64,000 bases of DNA, from NCBI RefSeq assembly GCF_036884655.1, contig NC_088339.1:31767001-31831000 (forward strand). Direction: 5' to 3'. The notes under the pieces were generated by a model, which made no database searches, was not told the origin of the DNA, and worked only from the letters and a program-made list of their open reading frames with translations. Positions 45,554 through 59,100 of this stretch are shown piece by piece (the first letter of the stretch is position 1; each line of letters opens with the position of its first letter). The translations under genes were made by a program, and so were the position numbers. Source of the DNA: Musa acuminata AAA Group. Taxonomy: Eukaryota; Streptophyta; Magnoliopsida; Zingiberales; Musaceae.

Positions 45554-47122
45554 GATTTCATTCTTCATGCATCCCAACTCCGGAGCTGTACATGAAGCAA
45601 ATAGTTATAGTTAGTTCGAGGTTACATATGAATTTTAGAGGAAACAAAATCAACTTTTTTTTTTTTAATGTAGAAATAATGGTTTGGTGATTCATTTTGT
45701 TAACCTATGACTTCCTCTTACTCTAGAATAAACATGTTAATTTACTGCTGCTTAGTTTCCAGTTCTTCTTGCTGAATGATTCTTCCTGCCTTTCGACTCG
45801 CCGCTTGCAAAGCTCTTTCTTTACCTTCATCTCTCCAGCCGAGCTGAGCTGAGGTTGCCACGTCTCCGCTTCCTTCGGCCCTTTGCGCCGCACCGGTGAC
45901 GTACTTGACGGGCACATCCTCGTTTTCCACATGATTAGGTAAGTGAGCAGTGTTACCACTGTCGAAGTGGTGTCGCCCTGTCATGTTGGCACCACATTAA
46001 CATCAGCAAGCAAGGTCAAACATTTGAATCGATCGGCGTTCAACTCATGGGGTGCTTCGCAGGAGTGATCTGTTCTTTTACCTCAAGCCTTGTGCCTAAT
46101 TATTCAGGGGTAGGTACTGTCTCTGATCCATCGAGACAATGGAGGACAACAGTGGCACGTCCAATGATGGTGGACCTTTAATTGCATGCATGACTGGCTC
46201 TCGCTCCTGGAACCCTCGATTGCTTCAGGAGGTCTGGCGGATGGTTCGTCCGATCTGCACTGGACGGCTGTGATGCGATGTACGACATCGAGATCTCTTT
46301 AGTTCCAAGTTACTGCTTACCTGCCATGAGATTGGTACCCATCAGCGGAGCCACAGTTGGCACCGATGAATAAGCCATAATTGGATAGAAAGGCATTCAC
46401 GAAGCTTACTTTTCTTTGTATGCTTCTTGTGGATGTCGAGCGGCCTGTCCAGCTGACACCCATCTACTGTAGATTTGTAAGGAAAATGAGAGAACAACAT
46501 TGTCTCATGAGGCTGTAAAGAGCCTGTAAACAGACACAAAAAGGCACTTGGCATGCGCTTGCAACAAGATTTAGACAGCCTGACATAATGAGGGTGCTTC
46601 CTGAGAGGCAGACCAGCAATTTGACAAGTTTTGGCTCAAGAAACATGAAGATACAAATACAGATATAGGTTTGTTCTTTGACTATTTGGAATGACAATTT
46701 ACAGTTATCCTCTGATAAATATTACATCTTAAAAGGAAGGAAATGGAAGTCCTGTTCATCAATACAAAAATACTTTCTTATCTGTTTAAGACTTTCCCAT
46801 TGTGATTGACTGCACCAAATGGAGCGGGTTGCATGTGCGCCCTATCGCTGCCTCCGGTCACAAGGTAAAGCATAAAGGGTAGAAGAACTATTGCTCTTTA
46901 TTAGAAACATTGAAGTCCACTGACCCTCCCTTTCTCAACCGAAATCACGGCAACAAGCTTTCAGTCCCATTGCTGCAAACTTGGAATCTCCTTTCATTTC
47001 GGTAATGAATGATAGATATATGGCCTGTAACGTGAGTTATCTGCTAAATTGTATGGCTGCTATCTGCTAAATTTCGATAAGGGTTAAAAGGGATAATATT
47101 AATAGGCACTACTCACGGTTCA
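45554..47122. other. Convergent spacer between ZAT and AsnRS genes
   Basis: The two 3' ends face each other. A T-rich run follows the ZAT stop (about 45653-45666). No supportable gene was found; the last few hundred bases are likely AsnRS 3' UTR. Confidence 0.45.
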
Positions 47123-50100
47123 TTAAAAATCTGCAGAGCCAGGAGAGCGTGGGAAAGGAATGGCATCCCTTATGTTCTCAATCCCAGTTGCAAACTGCAC
47201 GAGCCTCTCAAATCCCAGACCAAATCCAGCATGTGGAACTGAAACAAGAAGGGGAAAGCAAGAATTATTAACTCTATCTGTTAAAAACTGAATAAACTTT
47301 CAAACGGAGGTCATAATTAAAATTCAAACAAAAAAGGTGAGTTTCACATATACGGATTCTCAACGGTTTGCAATGGCTAGGAGTTTGTTACATAGGGGTG
47401 GTGGGATGCATTATAAGGTATATCATCTGATGAATTAGAGGTTCAAACCAAATTAATATCAAGTTGATCAAACTGTAACAAAGATAGGGATAATAATTCA
47501 TCTAACTTAATAGATTTTTTGGCCATCCACGTTATAAATACTATAAAGCATAAAACTTAAAAATGGTTGTCACCTCCATGACACGTAATGTCATATGCTA
47601 GCACATAAACTGATACATAATCTTCAGCTTAGAAATAGATGTATAGGGAGCATTAACCCAACATTTGATAGTGGTTAGGAGTGAAGTAATGTGTTAAAAC
47701 TAAGAGCTTCAAAATTGTTTGTCGATCAGATGGGAAATGGAAAAAGCTTCTTTCTGGTGTAATAATTTGTTGATAAAAGGTCCTGTTATATCATAAATTG
47801 AAGCTACCTAAGTGAACAATCTCAATGACATTAACAGAGTAGCTGATATTACTGTGACCAGTAACTGGCATTTGCCTCCAGCTATTAACCTAGAAACAGA
47901 GTATTTGGAACGAAATCAGATGGATGCCTTTTACGAACAACAACATGGGGTTTTGCATTCCCGATACCAATCAAGTTTTTACTGTTTATGCATGGAACCA
48001 GAACAGGAAGGAATTCCTAAAGTTGATTTGTACAAGTCAGTGTGGTTCAAGAATAGATTTCCCAGACTTGATCTTGTTTTGTGCCTAGTAATCAAGAGGA
48101 AATATTTTACTTAAGGTAAGTTGGTGGAGAAGTGTCGACTGCAAAGTTCAAAATGCCTTTTGCATCAAATAACCAACCATTTATTCTTCGTATGCCCTCT
48201 TGCTACAGTTATATGGGAAGAGCTGTTGGTGTCTAGCAGAAAACATAGGCAATTGAGCAGGAGACTGTTTTGTTCTCAAAGCAAAGCTTTGATGCACAAT
48301 ACATGGAAGCTTTCGCTGACTGTCATAGTTTATTACTTGTAGCTGGAGAGAGAGTTTACTTTTAAGGGAAAGCAGATGATTGAATACAGAAACCAACAGT
48401 AGTTTAATATACAAGCAAGAGTTTCCCAACCTGACCCAAAACGTCGAAGATCAAGATACCACCAGTAGCTATCCTTGCTAAGCTTTAACTCATCCAAGCG
48501 GCTTTCAAGATAATCAAGGCGCTCTTCTCTTTGACTTCCACCAATAAGCTCACCGACCTGATAGATAGGATAAATACAGACTTCACTGTAAATCCATCAC
48601 CTTCATGATTTCTATAAAGAACAAACATACATGAAATTAAAGCATCTCACAGTTATGTAGTGCAAAAGTGTAGGCAACATGCAAATTGAATGATGTATAA
48701 AGCCACAGGCTGTAGATCTACATACAACATATTTATGTGCCTTTATTTTAGCATGGTATAGCATATATGTAGCACACCTTTTGGTATAACAGTATCAAAG
48801 CTGGTGTCCAGCTCGCCAATGTTCATGTCTGATCAATTGATGATCAGCCTTTTTGATATCATATAACATGTTCGTGTCTGATCTTTGATGATCAGCCTTT
48901 TTGATATCGTATAACACTACGCCAAAACAAAAACTATGTTGATGTCGAAAATGCCATTTCTATTTAATGTTTATTTTAATAAATTATGAAGCTTCCAAGA
49001 ATTCTTCAGATATCTAATCTATTGATACCTCGTTGGTCACTGAGTCACATTGACAAAAACAGATTAGCAATAAGTTCACAACAGAGACATGACCCTCCTT
49101 TTTGAAACATATATCTTCATACATTGAATTCTATGAAATTATATGAGAAGTGCAAGCAGAGAACCTAAACTTTTCACAACAGAGAGTAGCAAATTACACT
49201 TGGGGTACATGCAAGTGTTAACATATTAAGAACTCTTGAAAAAAATATGAAATTGCAAAGAATAGAATATTTTGAGACCTTCTGAAGCAAATATTATGGA
49301 CTTGAGAGTTAATTATTTTGCATACGAGGATCACAATAGGCTTTATATGTTCTTAATACACGTGGCATAATTGTGCATCAAAAGAAATTCCCATCTTCAC
49401 ACTCGAAAGTAACATCATCACCAGGTTGCATTATATATAACATGTGAAGAGCAATAGATAAGTGGTAAAAAATCACATCGACACTACAAGTGCATGATCA
49501 AGGTGCACGTATAAAGCATAAACAAGTTTAGTACACAATGATCTGAGATTTCAGACCAAAACTCAGCTTAAATTATCATGCTAAGTCATACTGATTACGC
49601 TGATCATACTGTACCACTAAGTGTCAAAGGAGTATTAATACACCCTTGGCACTTTTGCTGGCTTGTACTGATCAGAAAAAGGCCAGTACATAACATGTGT
49701 ACTAATACCAATCCACTAAGGAACCAGTTTTAGATTGATCCAGAAAAGACTATTGAAGAAGGATGGACATAAGCGGATTGACAAGATAGGTTGTGATGCT
49801 GCACCAGCAGGTGATGTCAAAATAACCAATAGTGTGGCATGGTTAATTGGAGCCATGATGATAGGAGGAATAGAAGGAGTGGGCAAGGAAAGTTCTTTAA
49901 CGATTCATGCCTACAGGGCATGTATCAGCAGAGATGATTGTCATTTTTGGGGGTGAGGGGAAAAGTTATAAAAGGATTAATGAGTGAATTGACAACAAAG
50001 CTAGTCATGCTGTCCTAGCAGATGATGGCACAATAGTGGCCAATAGTGAGGCAAGGTTAACTGGCACCATGATGATAGGAGGAACGAAAGGAGAGAGCAA

Positions 50101-53100
50101 GCGAAGTATTTATCAAATCATGCCTACAGGATATGCACCAACTAAGACAGTTCAGTGCAGCTGGCATATGAAATCCTTGACTTAGGCTTAACAAGACTAT
50201 ATTGGCTTTACCTCCCTTAAATGTTGCAAGTCGATATAAGTTCTAAAGTAAATTGAGCTAACTTCCTTATAATTTTTAATGCTCAGTACACCTTTATTAT
50301 ATAACATCAATATCAAATTTGTCCATTATCCTTGGAATTTAAAGTGGCATTCTAAATTGTATCAACTGTATATGCATGCGCTCAAGGATATCAAATTGAC
50401 TCTTTTATAAAGGCATATGTGCAGTTTCATGCATTACTCAGAGGATTTGTCAGTAATTTCATGCTCTTACAATCTCAAAAAGATGAACCTGGATCTCAAG
50501 CTCAAGTACATAGAACATCAGCTATAGAAATGTCTTACCCTGGGAACCAGCAGATCCATAGCAGCAACTGTCTTCCCATCATCATTTTGACGCATATAGA
50601 ATGCTTTAATTTCCTAAAGGATGAAAGTAAAGGGGGAAAAAGGAGATTAGTTGCCAAATTTCATCTTGACATGCAGACATGAGAGGCCCGATTTGAGACA
50701 CACCTTGGGATAATCTCTAATTATCACTGGGCGGCCACCAAATGCAATTTCGGTGATGTATCTTTCATGCTCGCTTTGCAGGTCCAAACCCCATTTTACC
50801 TATCGAAGTTAAAGAAAACATGAATTGCCAGACTTTTCAGATAAAAAGATCATGATGTATCTAGAGAAGCAGAAGTAGACACTAGATAATAGATACTGTC
50901 ATTAACTTTTACATACCAGATTTATAAGATATTTACACACTATTTGTCAAAGTTATCCACTTAAAATTATACAAAAGCACTGAAACTTTTCTGTATATTA
51001 TTGAATGTGAATGAGACATAATATCATCCTAAAATTATAATTGGGTTAAAGAAAAGAACCTCACTGTAGTAGAAATAAGATTTGACACAAAAATATCGCT
51101 GGAGAAGCTTTTTTATAGATAATTCAACAGTGCTGAGGCTTGATCATCTAAAAACAATCATGACTAATTAAAACAAGCCGACTGATGAACTTGATGTCAG
51201 TATATGCTAATGTTATGTGCTTGTAGAGCTATTATCATGGAACATGGAATATAGTAAGATAGGTCAACTAGACAACCTCCAATGCTTTGTTCTTGTTATA
51301 AATACAATAACTGATCATTATGCCAAGCATTTGCAGAGGTCCAAAAGGTTGTTTCTTATCAATGACTGAACAAGTAAGCAAAGATGGTGGCCATGAAATC
51401 ATCTTGATTGTAATGTGTTATACCGAAGAATATTTATTCTTTTACTTCGCAGAACTATTCATACATAGATCAGCAGCTATAAACTTATAAAGTCAAAGTG
51501 CAGAATCTAAACTAATCCATTTCACAGAATAACAAGATATGACAAAATATGAGTGGGAATAAAAAATTTTGGTTCAACCAGCATATAGAAGAAAACTGAA
51601 GTTCTTTTTCACAAGATAAATAATTCAATTGTTTTCATGTGCAAAATAAATTGTCAGAATAATGATGTCAACTTGCATAACCATAAATGATAAGGAATTA
51701 TTGCAAATCGTAATATAAAGCAAAGCTATGAAAAGATCAAAAGATATATGTTAAGAAAGACTCATGGATGTTATATTATAGCCATTTAAACCAAATGGCA
51801 TTTCTCACCAACAATACAATATGCTAGAGAAAATTTTATAGGGATACGTTACCGGGAATTCAAATTTCCTTTTAGATTTAAGAAGTAGTTTAACAGCATC
51901 AGAATATGTCAACTGAATGAAATCTTTCTCGACCACATCCTGCCAAATGTTGAAAGAGAAGAAGCAGAAAAAATAGTAGATTAGATGAAAAATTCCATGT
52001 GGAATTCTATGATGTTAATTAAATACAAAACGAAAAGGAAAATAATATGTGCTCTTATTATAAAAAAAAACAAAAGGGTAAGACAGAGAGTATACTTTCA
52101 ATCTATTAATAATTCCTTTCTCAATCCATGTGTTAAAAAAATCCATGTCTTCTTTACAATTCTCAAGAATATACTTCACCTGCAAAATGGATATAGAATG
52201 GCATACTACAGATGAACATAAGGAACAAGAAAAGGCAATGTTTAAGCTTGTTGCAGACAAAAATAACACAGGCTATAGTATAAATAGAAAGCAGATTTAC
52301 TGGATTTGAAGAAGAAACCTACTACATACTGGAGATATGCAGTAGCACAGGCCATGTCATCGTTCAGGTCCGCAAAGGCAAGTTCAGGTTCAATCATCTG
52401 GGTTTACGAAAAAAAATAAAGTTCAGAAATTCTATATGGAAATATGTAAATAATTATGAGGCTTGCACATGATCAAAACAAGGTGCTTCAAGTACCCAAA
52501 ATTCAGCCAAATGTCTTGCAGTGTTTGAATTTTCAGCTCTGAAAGTAGGACCGAATGTGTACACCTAAGCAATCAAGACCATTCACAAACAATGATGTAC
52601 AAAGCATCATAGAACCTGATCATGTAATTGCAACTCAAGCATGTTATCAAGGTACTATGGAGGAAGGAACTACTACATCAGAGAGAGCAGAAGCATATGT
52701 CTCAGCATTGAGTTGGCCAGAAACTGTCAAAAATGCCGGTTTCCCAAAGAAATCCTGGCAGCAAAAGAAGAAAACCCATTAGTGCCAGATTTTAAGGAAT
52801 ACAAGAACAATTGTATTTGCATATGCCAAAAAAGAAAGCCCACCCTTAGGCTTTGTTCAGGAGTACAATATCTCCAGTCAAACTCAGGGCCACTCGGTCC
52901 CTTTGTGTTGCTGTTATAAAATCTTCTCATGTCTTCTTCTATTTCTTCTTGAACTACTAATAATCTGAATAAACTCTTAACTCTTAAGAAGTTATCTGTT
53001 CCCTTAGGACATGTTCATTCCACCTTAAGAGTTTTGTCCAATTTATTCTCAAGCAGTTCTATGATTAATTGTTCATAAGACATCCATCAAAGAAATTCCA

Positions 53101-56100
53101 CATGGAAAAACAAATATATGATATGCCCACACAACTATCGAATGAATATTGAGGTGACAAGCATGCATAATTGTTTGCTCATTCAATGAGTCAAAAGAGA
53201 ATCTGTTATTAACTGTTCAAACACACAAGAAACCAATAGGAAAAACCATATCATAAGTTTTTTCGGTAATGTAGCATGCAATAAGGAAATGTAAAGTTTT
53301 TCCAGTTATAGAGCAGCATACAATAAGGCTCCTATATGAAAACAGATAAGCCAGAAAAAAACCCACAAGAATCATGACTTGTATGACCTTTTTCAGTTTT
53401 CATTAGAATATTATTTCAATTTGAAGGAAATGTGGGGCCAATAAGCCTGTGTACAGAAATAACTGCTTCTTTACTGTCACTATATTACAATATGAAGGGC
53501 TTATTAGAATAAAAACTATATTCTGCTTGCTCATTATTTGCAGCAAACTTGTATAAACAAAGAATAGATTATTTGATATCTCAGCCAAGCTAAGAGGACA
53601 ATAACCTGTGACCAATCAACATTCCCTTCCATGGTAGTGGGGATGCTATTGAGTGGACAATCACTTTCTCCAGCATTTGATATCTGCCAAAGTAACATCA
53701 TCAAAGTTAATATAATAAAATAAAATATTTAAACATTTTCACTATCAACACATCAAAGTGAAGAACTCAAAAAGGCTAGTCTCCCTCCTTTTTAACTACA
53801 TTTTTTATGTCGTATCAAAGAAGCTTTAGGCAAGGAATTAGGCACTCATGAAATCCTGATAGATATTTGACAGGTTAAAAGCATATCCCTTACATGTCTT
53901 AAGCATAGACTAACTTCAATTGCCTCAAAGAAAAAAGCACATACAAGCTTGAAGTAAGTAAAAGACCAATATTTATAGAATAAAAGGTATCAAATGAAAA
54001 AGAAAGTAGACATAAATTATAGCAGAAACCAATATGTTTCCACCTTTTTCAGCCACATCAGATGAAACAGATTGAGCCACTGCAGGCCCGATAACCAGAA
54101 CTAGGTCTCTGAAACTAGTTATAGGTGCAGGGCCTGTGGACCCTTACAAATGCCTACCAGATGGCTGATCTATGCCTTTAGAAATGGGCTCTTCTGTCCC
54201 ATACAGTAAAATGATCAGCTTAAAGAACAGAAACAGCCTTTATAACAAAAGACCAGTCCAGTCCTTTGCCTCATTTCATCACCCTTTCTCTGCCTCTTGG
54301 GTGGCAGTGAGAAAAGGAGAAGAGACAGCACAGTAATCAGGTTAAGGGGAGAAAGATCAGAGGAAGGGAGAGAGAAATGGGGGAAGAAGGCAAGAGGTAG
54401 AGGAGAGATCAACCCCATCAAATCATGGGACTCAGTGCCAGGGGTCCTTCTTGACACATGTGATGCGGAAGCATATAGCAACCAAGAGGGAGGCAGAAAT
54501 GTGGAGTCCACACCTAGAAGTCTGTTTCAACATTGAATGAGGCTCCTGGTCTTCTTTTTTTTCTTTCTTTCTTTTCTTTCCTGTTCCAGCAGCACACTGG
54601 TAAATGGCCAATTACAAAGGAAAAGATACGAGGATGAAAATAGTAGCCATTCAGACAGCAAGTCCTAAATACGTAGATTCGTTCCTAATGATTTGCTTAA
54701 AACTTAAAAGTAATGATATTTATTTTCAACATACCAATGTTGTCACGCAGAATTGTTCCCCAGCTCCTTCACAATCTGAAGCAGTGATAATGGGACTCGA
54801 GATCCAAACAAATCCATTTTCCTGAAAAAACTTGTGTGTTGCATACGCCAATGCATTCCTCACCCTAGTGACCTAAACAAGTATCCACAAACAAAGTAAA
54901 CCCATTTTTGGGGTTTAACAATGAACAGTTACAAAAATGTCTTTCTCTTGCTTGGTACTAAATAAAAAAAAGAGCAAGGATTTGTTGATACCACTATGAA
55001 GAAACCCAAAATCAATAACAGCTCAAACATGTATAAAATGGAGATACATGTAGAAACTGAAGATAAAGAATCCAAACTAATTATGTGCCATAAGATGGCA
55101 AGTAAAATGAAAAACAACATGAGAAAACCCAAAAAGCATATTTCATCTTAGGTATTTATTGACGATTGCATACTAACAGCTAGGTATTTGATATTATATA
55201 GCTAAAAGCCTAAAACAACATGAAAACAGAAGACATCTGGCAAAATTAATTTCACCTACAAATCATCCCTTATAAACATACTTATTTGTGGGCAAAGGAT
55301 CTTGACGGATTTTGCATGCACTAAACAAGGAACTTCTGGGTTGTCAGTTTTAAATTGCTATACCTTCTCCAATCAATCATTACCAAGGTTCCCAAGTATG
55401 GCTCCTCAAAAACTGCTTTACAGGAATAATCAACTGCTAGAATATCACTGTCAGGAGAGTATACTGAATTGCAAAGATTTGAAGTTTTTATGGCCCATTA
55501 AAATAGGTACTCAATTGTTATAGAGCAGACCAGACTTGACTTGAACTGTGCCCCCAAGTCAATCAAGCAAAGACTCAGTCAACTCTAGAAGATGGGGCCC
55601 AGGAGGTGCCATGGCATGCACACAATAGATTAATAATGTTAGAAACTGTGTTGATTCATATGAGATAAAAAAGGAAGAGAATCCATAGGGTTCTATGAAT
55701 ACTAGGAAGCAAGGCAGAAGTTCATCTTATTTAGAAAAAGAAGGAAGAACAAACCGGACAAGGATCTGACCCAACAGATAAACAAAGGAATCTTATTTAA
55801 CAGGGACTTACAGCCCCTTTTTGGCAGCAGATTTCCCAATCCCTAAGAGCTAGTCTCCCTAATCCCTAAGAACTGACTAGGTTAATAAGCCAAGTGTCTT
55901 TTTCATTATTTCAGCTTTTTATTTATACTGTAGATAGAGCAATATAATAATTTTGAGCTTCAGTATGTATCTAGATTCAATGAACCAAATTTGTTTAGTG
56001 GCAAGGCAAAGAAGATGGAAAAAGGAAGGACTGTTCAGTTCATGTTACTGTGATATAAGCAGTAACCTAAGCAGGAACAATACAATTGATTTTTTTTTAT

Positions 56101-59100
56101 AACAAGTCCTTCTCAGTGTAAGTTTCTACAGTTTTCTATATTTAGATAGGGTAGTCCATCTTGAGTTTGTATAAAGTTATTATATAAGAATTTCTTTACA
56201 ACTTCTATAAGTTTTCTTGGCCATTGGCAAGAACTTCTTTATACAACTTCAGAGATCCTTGAGGATCATATGACATATATTTGGAACAACTCTTAAATGA
56301 ATTGCATGGAAATGACTCTTCACCCACCAAAGAAGATCGCTTCTAATGTAAGAAATTAAATTTATAAATAACCTTATTGAGGGCTAAGTACGGATTACCC
56401 CCTGTAGTTAGATACCTTTAGCATTCCGGTTCCTACACTTTAAAAAGTTACATTGGCATCTTTATAATTAAGGAAGTAAAACATCTAAGCTCATTTACCC
56501 TAACGCCGTCAGTTTTACTAACGGAAACACTAAAACAAAAGACAAAAAGGTAATTTTAACGTTCCAGTTGATGATGGCAGACGACAGCACCGCAGGTGGA
56601 TGAGGAGAGCGGCGACAAGAGGTGAAGGCCACTCTGCATGCGTCGACACCGACACAATTACCGAGCAGCGAAAGGATCGTGGACGAGACGACAGCTCTCC
56701 CCACGGCCGTCTGCAACCGATCCAGGAGCTGGAAGAGGAGCGCAGCGGCATCAACCGCGACGGAGGCCATGTCGATGATCCTCCGGCTCCAGCACAAGAA
56801 AGTCGAGGTCCAAATGTAGACGTGCTGGTTCAAGCGCTTCGCCAAGGAGAAGATGGCACACAACCATCGAGAGATCGTTGCCCTCAAGGACCTCCTCCTG
56901 AAGTATGATGAGACCATTCTCTCCCTCTCCTACAAGGTTAAAAACCTACTGCCACTGTCTCTTTAGCTCCGACATTAGTGTTTCTGATGCCCTTGCATCC
57001 GAGCCAGAGTCTCCAGATGAGGCCATCACTATCGATGCCCAATTTGACTTCTCATGTCAACAACCACTGCACGACTAGCAAGAGATCGCCGACATCTCTT
57101 GCTGATCGTGTAGTGGTGGCCGGCATAAGAAGTCGAATTGAGCATCGATAGTGGTGACCTCATCTAGAGACTCTGGCTCAAATGCAGGGGCATTAGAAAC
57201 ACCAATGCCGGAGCTGAAGAGGCGATGGCAGTAGGTTTTTGACCTCGTAGGATACGGAGAGAATAGTCTCGTCATCCTTCAGGAGGAGGTACTCGAGGGC
57301 GACGATCTCTTGCTGGTCGTGTGCCATCTTCTCCTCGTCGAAGCGCTTGAACTAGTGCGCCTCCATCTAGACCTCGACCTTCTCACGTTGGAGCCAGAGG
57401 ATCATCGACATGGCCTCTGTCGCGGTTGACGCCGCCGCGCTCCTCTCTTTCTTAACTCCATGCGCAGCTCCTGGATCGATTGCAAGTGGTCGTAGATGGC
57501 CTTAGGGAGAGTCGCCACCTCGTCTGCTCCTTTAGCCACTTGGCAATTATGTCGGCGTCGACGCATGGAGAGCGGCCCTCGTCTCTTGCCGTCGCTCTCC
57601 TCATGCACAATAACCATCCGCAGCCCCCCAACAATGCCGTCATTCACCACCACCAACTAGAAAGTTAAATTTACCTTTTTGTCGTTTGTTTTCGCTGGTA
57701 AATGGACCTAGATGTTTCACTTTCGTAACTATAAGGATGCTAATGTAACTTTTTAAAGTCTAAGGATCAGGATTCTAAAGATAGTTAACTACAAGGGAAA
57801 TATATAATTAGCCTCCTTATTGAAGCATCAAGATAAGATTCCTACAGAATAAGATAATACCATAATTACATAAATAACAAAAATTAATATAATACTGCAC
57901 TTAAAACATCATGATGATGTGCCCATATGCAAGTGATAAAACTGTTGAAATATAATAAAAAAGAAAGAAGCACGTTCATACTGCACCAAATGTATTTGTT
58001 CGGGGACGGAGATGAGCTATGGTTCTCAAAAATTCTCTAGTTGCTCTCTTTTTCTGGATTGGATAAGCTGATGGATCACTTTTCCCTATCTGTGCCAAGA
58101 AGGAAACAAGAGAAATGCAAATGAAGCCAACGAAATAGAGAAAGTTAAGCATGAAAATTCTGTTTGCAATTCCAGGTTTAAGGTACCACACCATTCTATA
58201 AATCACAAATTTGATCCAGGGATAGAACACACTATCATGCATAACATTTTATGCTTGTTTAAGATGCTGTCAGTAAATCTCAGTATACATGGCAGAAGGT
58301 ATTCTAACCCTCATGGACATGTGTCAGTACTCAGTAGAAATCTTTCTAAAAATAAATCTTCCTATACTAAGACCCTAAGGCTACCTCAGGATATTTTACC
58401 ACATGAGAAGAAGCTTTCTAAAAATAAATCCTTCTATAATAAATAAAAACACCCAGAAAGGAATGATAAGTTCCACATATTAACATGGATACCCACTAAA
58501 AAAGGTCTTACTAGGCTAGCAAATACCGGTTTACTTTTTGTCGTTCTTTAACATGGAGTCATTTGTACCACTGAATTTGTACAATCTTTTATATGCTCTG
58601 AGAAGTACAACTTCACTCCCTCTTTCCTCTTATTTTTACTTTTGCCTGAAAATAACTGAATGTACAAGCTTGATTTGCCTGCCCAAAATTTTTAAATGAG
58701 AAAATCCAGTGCTACAATTACAAGAATTTTAATTACAAGTCTTTGCCTTAGCTAATATTATTTTAATATTTCACAAAAGAAAGCTTTAACATAGGTTCAC
58801 TTACCAAGATAAGTGTTGCCACCTTTAGCTCCACCTTTTGCTTGGATCCTTGGCTGCTAACTACAGTGCCTTCTATTAGTACAGAAGTCCCAGTTGTGAT
58901 AAAACCTGATTCCACCTGACAACAAAACCAGAAATATACAACTTTTCCAATATATAAGTCAAAAGAAGAAGAATAAAACATCTAGCAAGCAGTGCACCTT
59001 CAAAATTACTGAACAATATGATTTCAGAACTGCAAGATAAATGTTTGGAATAAGTTGTTCCATCTAGTCAGCATGAAGACAGTTACTTCCAGGAGTAGTT

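Larger units (their letters stand above)
56381..57814. mobile_element. Palindromic Mutator-like element (pack-MULE) in AsnRS intron 4
   Basis: It is flanked by a perfect 9-bp target-site duplication, CCTTATTGA, at 56372-56380 and 57815-57823; 9 bp is the MULE length. The ends are inverted repeats: left GGGCTAAGTACGGATTACCC, right (reverse complement) AGGCTAATTATATATTTCCC. Homology continues inward through CTTTAAAAAGTTACATT, AACATCTA and CATTTACC to give TIRs of about 150 bp. The similarity does not stop there. The whole element is an inverted duplication centred near 57090, where AGCAAGAGAT (57077-57086) faces ATCTCTTGCT (57094-57103) across a 7-base loop. No transposase is present, so it is non-autonomous. 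Confidence 0.88.

Noticed and set aside
47812..48342. Plus frames of 100 and 73 codons inside AsnRS intron 14
   Set aside because: They lie in an intron on the opposite strand and show no domain. A possible decayed retroelement scrap, but not supportable.
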